A program made the position numbers and the translations under genes. Below are positions 22,001 to 34,000 of a stretch of DNA of 64,000 nt, one piece after another. Numbering within the stretch: the stretch's first letter is position 1; each line of letters opens with the position of its first letter. The notes under the pieces were generated by a model. That model did no database searches and had not been told where the DNA came from. It worked only from the letters and a program-made list of their open reading frames with translations. The stretch is from Maniola hyperantus (Eukaryota > Arthropoda > Insecta > Lepidoptera > Nymphalidae), in the NCBI RefSeq assembly GCF_902806685.2, contig NC_048538.1, positions 9,176,001 through 9,240,000 of the forward strand, given 5' to 3'.

Positions 22001-25000
22001 CTCGTATTTGGATTTTGGATCAGAGATCGGATCTAGTGCGTAAGCAATATCCGGGTTCGGTCCGAGTTTTTTATATCCGTATTTTCACGGACTCGGATCG
22101 GATAAGTACGTAACCGCTGTAAGTATTCAAGAGGAAGCAAAACAGGCAGTCTCATGATAGGAAGGTAATTGCGTGGTAAGAACGCTTATGTTATTCAACG
22201 GTAGTTTTGCTGTGAGAATCGTTGGGTGTTGACAGTATTATGGATAGAACAGCAAAAAAGCTTACGATACACACTGCACGCAATAAACGAAAGGTGTATA
22301 ATGAATTGATGTCATTTACCTAGACGGTTCTTAGGTCATCAAGGTCAGCAGAAAAAACCTTTTGTTTTCAACATTGATGTTCATTTTCCACAATCTCAAA
22401 AGTCATCTGTTTAGTGTAAACAATGGCTACATAATGTAAAAAAATCTTTACTAATATTATAAAGAGGAAAGATTTGTTCGTTTGCATAGGTATTAGTAAT
22501 TTCAATCCACCCACTAATACCTTGGACGATCTAACCTATGGACTTGTAACGCGCCTAATATTACGAATAAAAATTTCTGTCACTTTTGGTGCGGGACGAG
22601 GAAACACTACATAGACAACTTGACACACTCACTTAACAAAGTTTTGTGTCATTATTAACACACACATATCTAAATCTTCAACACTACTACATTTTACGCA
22701 CACTAATAAGTTATATACATCAACATACAAAGACATTACGAGTGTAAGACAGTCAAATTGATTTGCGATGCTACCGTATCGATATTTTAAAATATATCGA
22801 TAGTTTTTCAGAAACAAAAGTAGAAGCAAGAATTTATTACTCGTATTTAATTACTTAAAACCAGTGTTTGGTCAGCGTAGCGTATTCTTGCATACATTCA
22901 CCTCACTTAATAGGTAATTATCCCAAAAACTAATAATGCAACGTAAAAATAAGAAAAATATATATTTAAAAAATATGCACATACTTTTTTACTTATTTTA
23001 TATCATTTTTAATCTTTTGTATTTTTTTATATAACGAAATTTTCATTTAAAATTTCGATAGTGAAAATGTGCTTATTAATGACCTTGGACGTTCTAATCT
23101 AGGTTAGATCGTCCAAGTTAATGACTTATATTATTATATAATACAAAATAAACCTGACCGCGCAAAAGCCTACCAAACATAATTAGTAGGTATATCAATC
23201 AATAAAATGTTTTTTTCTTTCCAATCAATCATTTATTTATTGCGCATTGGGTTTACATGGTAATTCCAATATGGTGTACTCTTTGTCCAAAAAAATTAAA
23301 TGTAAGTTATTAAATATTACACGTATTGCCCTTACAAATTAGCAATGCAAAAATTTTCTCAATAAGCGGCAGGCGCTTTTACCCCACAGCAAAATTCCAT
23401 AAGACAGATATGATACTATGAAAATAAATTAGTAAACACACACGGTGGCCTCTTCTATTTTTAACACGTCATTATTTACCATTAGGTTAATGTTATGTAT
23501 ATTCTTGGCGATTCTCTCTGTAAAAATATCGAAATCTGTAAAAATAAAACGATTATGATAAATTATTACCTAATCCTCATCATTGAGAAAGGTACACCTT
23601 TTAGCTACATATTACCCAGTTCAGAGACACCCTACCCCGTTTCGCGCCTATCACTAAAATTGCGTTGCTTTAATATTTTTTTTAATGTATTAAGTACGTG
23701 AAATCACAGAAATCGACTAGTTTTATTACAAGTATAGGTAGCGAAAAAATTGTGGTAATTAATAATAACTATTCTTTACTTGACTTGAAGACGGTAATTT
23801 AGTCGTTAATAATAAAGAAAATGTTTTCATCGATATCGATAATCGAACCGCAATCACTATCACATGATTCTTAAAAATCGAACCTTATGTCCTATGCAAT
23901 TAAATCTAATACTGAAAAATTTTGTAAAAATAACACTATAGTCTCGTGGGGAGTGCGGTATACTATAGACGGAGAGCCAGGACCCAAAATACTGTTTGAA
24001 TTTACTAAGGCTAATTTTTATATAGTTCATTAGAATGGTTGCGTACACAAACATACTGCGGTCAGTCAAGTGAACCTGAGAACAGTGACTCAGGTGCGCT
24101 ATCAAAGGTGTCGTACCTGCGAGGTAATAAAATTAATTTACTAAGGCTGAAAATTGTTATTTAACTTGTATATTGCATATAAATAAAAGTTGTAATGGTT
24201 AGTCAGCAGAATATGGGGACAGAGCTGGTCAGTATGCGCAAAAAATTAGCCTTAGTAAATTCAAACAGTTTTTTGAGCGCTGGCTCTCCGTCTATAGTAT
24301 ACCGCACTTCCCACGAGACTAGTGTTATTTTTACTACTACGTAATTTCATGCTGTTCACGCGTATTCAAATTTTAACCTAATTTGTATATATCGAGGGTT
24401 GCAATTGTTTAGAAAAAACAAAATATAGTCTCGTGAGGAGTGTGACTCGTTTCTACCGAATTATTACGTACTCAATTACTGAATCGGTAAAGTTCTCGAT
24501 TGTTATTTTATTATAATAATTTATGTAATTTAATTTATAGAAAGCGTTTATTACACCAAAAATACTTACTTATGAAATGAAATTCCATCTTTTTGTAAAT
24601 TTGATGTGTTTGATTTGTTCTTGCACTCACTAACGGCACAAACAGGCATTTTTCACCTAGCGTGTAAGACGTCGTCACACATCGAAAACGATTCTGACAA
24701 TGACAAAATCGATTCCGCAAACAGTGTTTATAAACGCAGTGGATTAAAAATCCATTACTATTGACAGAGGGGAATAATCATGCGAGGCGCGTCCTTAGGT
24801 TAGATCGTCCAAGACTAATACCCATGATCCTTCCAAATTTTAACTTGTTATGTTCATGGTAAGTGTCTTATAGAGTCAGTGGGTAGGTCCTGTTTTATGA
24901 AAATTTTGAACCTGCGTATCTCAGAAACGGTTTAACTTTCAAGATTTGAAACTTTCAGATTATCATCACATGTATAGTGCTTATGTATGTTTCAAATTCC

Positions 25001-28000
25001 GTAAGATTAGTTATGATAAGAACTTGGATCAACTTACGAGGGTGGTAAAAACAGCGCGGAATGTTTCGTGTAAATAGACACTGCGTGCGTAATATGTCGA
25101 GAATTGGCAAAACGATTTAAGTTAATTAAAAGAAATAATATCACTGCATCAGTATTAGAAAACTCACCTGCAAATGTTCGACTCGTATACTGGTATTACT
25201 GGGCGGCAGAACTTCTTCCTTGAACGTGTCAGGGTTGTCCTTTATCTGGTATTTTAACTTGTATCCTATTAGCACGCCGTTAGATTTTTTCGGCGGCGAC
25301 CAAGACACTCGCACTGCCCTATCCGATATGTCGTCGAATTGCAAATTTACGATCTCGTCGGGTACTGAAATAAGTGTGATAAAAAATTGTTAGCTGTTTA
25401 CATGCTTAAGGCCTATCCATGTGCACAATGTACAAAGGACAGTTAAATTGAATTATAACGCGTATAATTTGAGTCCTCATGCGCCACTTTAACTTTTTGT
25501 GTCAAATTTCATGTCTAAGATTTTAGTCCTCATTTTAAAGCTGAACCGTACTTTAAACATGACAGTTAAGGTGGCGCGTGAGGAGTCATTTTGTACGGAC
25601 TATAGTTACATTTTGTAATGCTGTAATTTTTAGGCTAGGGCATAATGCATTGCAAAAATTAACTAATAAGTTTGCGTCCTTGTGCAAGTGGGTCTTAATT
25701 GCTGATTATTTCCAAATTAGTGATACCAAGTATCAACTTGAGATGGGGGATTAGAAGAATAGAGCATATTAAGGAATAGGGTAAAATCTATAAGGTATAG
25801 TTTATATTGCGGAGATATGGCGCGGACATACCCTTTTGTATAAAAACATGTTCATGGTTCATGTCATGTCTCTCTTCTAACTACTTCTATAGTATAAATA
25901 GCGCCCAAGAGATGTAATTAATAACTTCAACTTACTATCTTCTTTAGTTCTCACAAGCACGAAGTCGCTGCGAGGTCCATCGCCGGGTTCGGTGAAGCAC
26001 AGCACAGAAATGTTGTAATCCGTAAACTTTTCAAGGCCGCTTATGATAGCCGTTTGTTCGGTCAGAGGGTCCAAGAGATTTGGTGGAACACTGACGAGTC
26101 TCTGTTCGACACTATCGTTAGTTGCCTCATCCCATTTCCACGCTTGAATTTTGTAGCCCTAAATAAAAAATACTTTTGAACACTACAACCATGTAACATT
26201 ATTGAACTTGTGTAACTGCAAAAAACGCGCTTTTTATGCAGTGAATAAAATTATGTTCTACAAAACCCATATTATAAACGCGAGTGTTTATTTGTTGATT
26301 TGTCCTTCAAACACGCCACAACGCAGCAACGGAACGGTGTAATTTTGCATGCATATAGTTAAAGACCTGGAGGATAGCATAAGATACATTTTATATTGAA
26401 GTTTTGAAAACCTAAATCCACACGGATGAAGTCGGGGGCATCACCTTGTAAGTGATAAATCATAACATCAAAATTTGCACGTACCTGGTTAATTCCGTTA
26501 ATTTTTTGCGGGTTGGGCGGCGTCCACCAAACTTGAATGGCAGTGGAGTTGGACGCTTCGCAGCGGACGCTGTCAGGCGCCGCTTCGGGCACACCCTCTT
26601 TCGTTTTTATCGTGTAACTATCAGAGAACACGCCCACACCTTTGTCGTTGTACGCAGCGATTTGCACATTGTAATCCTTCCAAGTAATCAAATCTTGTAT
26701 GAGGTAATTCCTTTGGGCCTCGTTAGTTATATTCTGATAGGTCCATGGACTATTCTCGTAGCCTTTCAAACGATATCGTATAACATAGCCCAGGATATGT
26801 CCGTTCCGATGTTCCTCTAAAGGCGGCTGCCACTGAGTGATAATTTCAGAAGACGAGCGCGCCGAACCCATGAAGCCCATAGGCGGGCCAGAAGGTGCTA
26901 AAACATTATTCAACTTGTGATTATTGCTGCAATAATGTTGCTCCGATGGCGCATAAGTTGAAACTTGAGACGACAAGCAGAAGTAATGTCCCGTACATTT
27001 TGTGTCCAGGTTGCAAATAAGATCACGTAGCGCGTCAGGCATCACTATACGTGCGGGTTATTATTTTAAAGTCCGTTCATCGTAACTTGACGCGTGGAGT
27101 AATAATATGTTGACACCACTGCTTGGTTTTGGTTTCCTTAGGACGGTTTATTATTGTGTGATTTGCAATCGTGCCAACATAATATAACTCACGCCGCACG
27201 CGTCAAGTTAAGCTGAACAGACAATATAACTAAACTAAAAAATATGAATATAAGGAATGTAACGGACTCATGCAATTTCGATATTTTTGCATTACCAACT
27301 AGAACAGGCGTAGTATCAATAAAATTATTATCAAAAGAACATAACATTATCAGCATAGTAATATAAAGAATCATTCGCGACATACATTGAGGCAGCCATA
27401 GTTCATGCAAATAAAATTGGGCACATGACATTTTTTTTAAAGTAATATTTGTGCACTTTTCATTATCAATTTTATACTTTTATAATTAATAAAATCTGTA
27501 ATTTATATGGAAGTTGCCGTACCTATGCGCACGGAGTTACGGCAATTCCGTGCGCATGGTACGGCAACTTTCTAACGGTCGCCGTCTACTGAGTTGCCGG
27601 GCAACTATCGATGCGTATGAGCTCTAAGATTCTTTAAGTAGATTATATGTATATCACTGACCTCTACTAATACAAGTACGCTGGATCTGTGATTGATGAC
27701 CTGTTTTTGAAGCAAATTGTTCGCCATTTTGGCAGCAACAGCGTCATGAGAGCATACTTGGAACTAATATGCCATATTTTGTACAACTATTTTATTATTG
27801 TATTGTTCTATGCCGATCTGACTTTCGTAAGTGCTTGTATAAGTCTAAATCGAAATAAATACAAAAAAATATAAAAATATAAATATAAAAATTATATTAG
27901 GAGACATTTGTCAATATAGTGTCAACATGAAAAGCATTTGACAGAAAATGACAATTTATAATAATATTCCCGGTAAGTAACCGGCACAAAAATAACTGTC

Positions 28001-31000
28001 ATTTTGTCCACACACCTCTTCCAGCGTACTTGTATTTATGTCCATTTCAGTGAGGTATACTGTATAAGTCATGTACCCTGTAATAAGTTCGACAAGGTTT
28101 TTACATACCGATGGCAAAATAAACAATGACGAGACATGAGGATCGACAAAGAATGAACGTACAATCGAAAAGCGGAAATAAAATTTAGTCGTACAGTAAA
28201 TAATAATTAATGAATACGATTTAAATATACCATTTGGTTTTTACATTTCTGCATACCTTGGCAGCATATTATGTCGCTGGCTGCTTGGTCACAAAAAGAA
28301 AAATAATTTTATTGTGAGCGATGAGCGGCTGAAGTACGAGTTTGTTACAGAATGGGACATAGTGATTTATATACTCTTCAGTATAAGTAATACAAGTATT
28401 TTGTGCAAATAGAGTTTTTCATAAGTGTTAAAATACATTTAAAGCAAACAAGGGTCTATTCAGATAGACCACAGTTGCAAAAATGTCGCCAGGCAGTTAT
28501 GTAAATGATCTGTTGACAAATAACGTGGTTGCGATGTAGTTGCGTTTAGCGACAGAATCACGCACAATGCGCTCGAGTGCGTTTGAGGCCACGATGTCAT
28601 ACATATTGACAACACGCTCACGAAAACTGTCGAATGCGACTGTGAACTGTCTTAAGATTGATCCACACCTGCGCACGCGCACGAATCGTGCACACAACGC
28701 CCATCGAACACCTATGGACGCATCACTATCTATGTGCGCAAGTGCATGTGGCGAACGGTAACCGGCAGGATATATTGTACATCGATCTATAGAAAGAGAT
28801 AGCGGTTTCGTAGAGCATTGTCTCTGTCGTTGAGACCGACAAAACGTCACATAGGTATCAGTGACAGAGGCAACGCTCTACGAAGCCGAAATCTCTTTCT
28901 AAAGGTCGATGTACAATATTTCCTGCCGGCTACTGTATAATATGTTTGTACTCATTCCCAAAAACTCATGAACTCACGCCATGTATTGTATACAGCAGGC
29001 ACGCGAACCGCTCGCAAACCACTTCTGGATACGCCTGAATTATGTTCTTATGATGCGCGTTGTGTGCACAGTTCATGCGCGTGCGCAAGTGTGGATTGGT
29101 CGTTACTTGTGAATGGAACTTCGCGTTTTCATATAATTTTGTACCTGTAGTCATTTTTGCTCGCGTGGCTGGGTTTGACAAGAATATTAAGGAAATGACT
29201 AAGATAGTTTATCGTTTTAAGCCTTATGGACTACGTTTATTAATACTGACTAATCTTGTAAGTGTTGTGACGTCATACCTTCTTGAGGCAAGGTCAAAAC
29301 CTCTGTTGGATCGGAAGGGGGTCCCTCCCCCACAGTATTGACTGCAGATACTCGAAATTGGTAGGATGTTGCTGCTTTCAAGCTAGTTAGCAACACCCAA
29401 CGCTGACTAGCTGATACGTTCATCGATTCTGTCACCCAGTTCAATAACGGATCAGGTGTTGGACCTAAAAATTGCAGAACGTTATAACATAACAGTAATA
29501 TTACAGTTACCTCAGCCTTGAACTCCGTTGTTTTATTAGTTAACTAGATGATCCCCACAACTTCGTCCGGGTGGATTTAGGCGTTTTAAAATTCCAAGAG
29601 AACCGTACGATTTTTCGGGATACTAAGTAGCCTTTATCCGTATACGGGATGCAAGCTATCTCTATACCAAATAGATGATATTCACGACTTCGTCTACGTG
29701 GAATTTGGTTTTTTAAAATTCCGTTAATTTTCCAGGATAAAAAGTAGCCTATGTCCATCCTCGGGAGCTTCTGTAACGAAAAATCCAACAGTTCTCACGG
29801 GATTAAGAAAACTAAATCTATGCGGGCGAATTCGCGGGCATCATGTAGTTATAAATGAAATTACAAACCAAACTCGGGCACGATGCGCCGCTGCACTATG
29901 TACTTCTGCACGGGCGAGTTGCCGTCGAAGCCGGGGGTCCAGGAGACGTTGACGGCGCGCTGCGGCGCGGCGTCGAGCCGCTCGGCGCGCACGTTGGTGG
30001 GCGCGAAGGGCAGCTCGATGACGGCGAGAAGCGCGCGCCGCGTGTGGTTGCCGCCCGGCGACGTCACCACGCACGTGTACTCGCCCGCGTCGGTGGCGCG
30101 CACGGCCTGCACCTGCAGCGCGCCGTCGCCCGACACCCACACGCGGGATCCGGCTGTCATTGGCCTAAAATCACCACTTTTAGTTAAGGTTCCATATCTC
30201 ATAATTAAGTTCACGGTTATCAAATAACGGGACGCAAGCATGCAAGACGTAAAATAATCTAGGTATAGCTACCTACAAATATTTGAAAAGAGCAACCGCC
30301 GAGTTTCTTGCTGGTTCTTCTCGGTAGGAAAGGCATTCCGAACCAGTGGTAGATGCATCCGACTATTCGTAAGTACTTGTAAAAGTTTATACGAATAAAA
30401 AAGATTTTTATTTTTTTTACCTACGCAAAATTGCATTGAAGCCTTTTGGATTTTTCTATAAATAACCGTTCAAATGCTCTGATAGATATTCCGTCTAAAA
30501 TTATTTGAGAGAATTTATTTTATTGTAGAAATACACTTTCGATTTTCACCATAATATTGTGCTTGCCTGAACTTAAAAGCAAAAGTTAGAGAATCGATGC
30601 GTGAAAATCATGAGCGTAAAGATTTATCTTGATCTTGTCTTATGGCTACTAAATATAGGTCTTACTGTTTGTTGTGGAACCAGTCGATGTTATACTTGAC
30701 GTTCGGATCACTGGATACTTTGCACTGCAATGTTGCGGTGTGTCCTAATAATACTCTCGTATCAACGGGCGGTGCAATTATCTGTGTCCTCACTAAAAAA
30801 TAAAATTATTATAGTCACATATTAGGCCACACACTGCATTCAGAGAAAATTCAAATCTTGAAAACATTTGCGTCCGTTTTGACGGATGTAGCCGCCACCA
30901 CCGCTCGCATGACGGCTCTGATTCGGATCGGATGCAGTGCGCGATATTGTGATTAATTCGATCCATGAATAATGAAATTCGGATCTGAAAAGCCTAACGG

Positions 31001-34000
31001 CCGAAGTCATAATATCTTTCTCCAGTTTCAGGCACAGAAGTCTCACTCCGCAAAGACATATAAACGACTACTCTTGTTAGGACGCAATAAAGTGCATACT
31101 TCACACAGCCTAAAATTTTATAAACATCTCTCGCCTAAACTCATATATATATATCTCTCTCTCTCTCTCTTATAAGAGAAGGGTTACGCGAGAACCATCT
31201 AAAGGGCGCTCCACCGCACAGTGTCACATGATCAAGTAAGCCCAGCCTGGTATTATACATGATGTGCATATTAATTTTCGCTGTATAATATTATGCTCAC
31301 CAAGAACTGTAAGGTACGCTTCGCCAGACACTTTCCCAGCGTCATTTGCACGGACACAAGTATATTTTCCACTATCCACTGTAGTTGTGCTGGTAATTAG
31401 CAAGTCTCCCTCCTCCAAGGCTTGTAATCTTCCGGATAAATTTATTATGAGAGAATCTGGAATTTTCGGAGCGATAAATTAATTTTACATCCGCTGAAAA
31501 CTTGTAAATGACTAGTGTGGTGCTTTTAACTTTACGAGGACTATGAATTTTTAGCACAATACAGTTATTTCAGACTTGTGAGTTGATGTAAATTTTATGA
31601 ACCATGTTTTATGCAAGCAAATGTCATCTTATATTATCATCCTGTATTTAAAATTGAAAGAAAGTCTTGTTTAAAATGTAAATAGATACGTTTAGGACTA
31701 TCTCAGTAGGGCACCAGTGGCGGCGCAACCAGTCGCGCTACCATTAGAATGTATACAGCTTTATGGAGGATACCTCACCTGAGTTGCGCTTAGTTGCGCA
31801 ACTAATTTGGTGGCGGTAGCCAGGACCACCCGCTGATGGCGCAACCACTAAATCATGTCCAGTGCTATTTGGCGTCTCACTCACTCAACCACCGACCTGG
31901 TATCTGCTCTGGTGTTTGTCGGTTAGTAGCTCAAGACACCACGGTGGCAAGACCGGTGGCGTCGCCATGGTGTCCTAGTGAGATATTAGCCTTAGGGTTG
32001 TAACGTACTTCCCAACTTTACAAAATATCCACTTTAAAGTTGGATGTGAAGAATTGGAAGGAAAATAATATTCGTCTTGTCTCGAAAATATAAAACTTGG
32101 TATGGCTAGACTAGGTACATAAAGTACTCATAATATAGCATAGGTAATAATAATGATGGTAGCTATCTAGCACTGAAATTCATAGTTAAGATAGGGGCTT
32201 CTTTATAGGATCATTCCGACGAATATGTGTCATATTCAACCTTATTGCATTGCATAAAGGTTGAGTTTGACACATGCCATCTGAATGAATTCCAGGGTAG
32301 CCCCCCATCCCCACTTATCGTTTTTGTCGTTAGTCGCTTGATGTTCCAGTGGCATTACATTTTGACACAAAATCGGTTTTCGACAAGTGTGAATAGCTTC
32401 ATATAAAATGTTCTGCCACTGGAACATCCGATTTAAATCGGAGTCCGACAAACGATCAGTGGGAACGGGGGGTAAGTGTTAACAATGGGAATATGATAGA
32501 TGTTGAAAATCAAAATGGTAGAAATGCAATTTATGGTGATAGTGATGCAAAGGGGAGTGTATCGTACCGTTGAAGTACCAGGTAACGTTGGGCGTGGGGG
32601 CGCCGACGGCTCGGCACACGATGGTGGCGTCCTTCCCGTCCAGCACAGTGAGGTTGGCCGGCGCGCTCTGCATTATGGGCGGGGTCGCTACAAGCCACAC
32701 GCGCACTTAGTACGAGCGCTACATTGTACAGTGTGCACTACGCACTATTATAGTGGAAAACCAATAATTCCTAATACTATTTATATTATTTATTATTAGT
32801 AACTACACGATTCAATTAGCGATTTCAACTTTTAATTTTTAAAAAAATGGTCAAGTACGAGTTGAAGTCGCGCATCGAGGGTTCCGTACCTTGGGGTGAC
32901 AGCCAGGTAACCTCAGAGTGTGCCTGGGTGTTGCTAGTCCCTTTTGGATGCGTCCAAAGGGAAGAGTAGTATTCGGACCGGTGCACCTCGGTAACGTGGT
33001 TAATAATCTCTCTTCGGGCATATTGTTGACTGTGGCTATTGACTATTGCTTCGGTGTTCCCGTGACCCAGTCGCCAAGCGACGCGCAGGAGCACCGCAGG
33101 GTTTTCATTTATTTGCGAGTGCCAAAATATGGAAAAATTGCCGTAATTTTTAATTGCATTGACTGAGAAGTTTGATTTTTTTAGTTCCAAGTATAGACCT
33201 TAAAATTTGATATTAATTTCAATTTGAGACCTCCACTCGTTCCTGAGAAAAGGGATTTTGAAAGACACACAAATAGACAGATGGACAGTGAAGTGATCAA
33301 AATAAGTAAGGGTTCCTTTTTTCCTATTGAGGTACGGAACCCTGAAAATGATAATTGATTTACACACGCTAGTTAAAAGCTTTATTTATAGATATCATAG
33401 GTACATACTGTAGATTATAAACCTTTTCAAACAGGTTTAACAATGCAAGCTAATGAATCGTGTAGCTCTATGAATAAGTTAGACGGTTAGTATTCATAAA
33501 ATGTATACCTACAACTACATATTTAAATTATTACATCAATACTCGTATATAATAAACACAAACTTATATAACAAAATATATTCTAAAACGCCATGCTAAT
33601 TAGTAATTAATTATGCACTACCTAACTTACCCACTATAGTGTAAATTTTACTAAAAAATATTACTTGATTTTAGATCTAACCAATACCAAATAATTACGA
33701 TCGCTGATTATAGTTTAGGTTTTTTTTCAAATTCTCAAAAAGAGGTTCTCAATTCGGCGCGTATATTAATAGTTATATTTTTTAACTACAAAATAATCTA
33801 TTATACTTTATTGACTACATAAGTTGTTGTCTAATAAAGTAACAAAAATACACAGAATTTATTATGTGTTTTTTCATCCATGAGTTGGATATAACAATCC
33901 ACAACCAATTATTATTGTGAAGATAAAAAAAATTGACGCACTGATAACTTTCATCATGCACAAAATATGGATTTTAGATAGTGTAATAATTCGATAAGAT

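Larger units (their letters stand above)
21581..25167 (-). other. sdk: Long sdk intron between exons L and M (3.6 kb)
   Basis: It holds a 'ttccgtacctccaacgg' repeat piece (21,612-21,660), the inverted-repeat groups at 22,517-24,822 and 23,926-24,337, and AT-rich sequence. No supported coding sequence is visible in it. Confidence 0.85.

Noticed and set aside
26898..27045. N-terminal extension of the open frame before exon J
   Set aside because: A good acceptor and the matching phase start the exon at 26,897; the extension has no FN3 character and is intron.
28497..28850. 117-aa minus-strand ORF
   Set aside because: No domain, overlaps the MITE at 28,757-28,937, and splice sites do not link it to sidekick.
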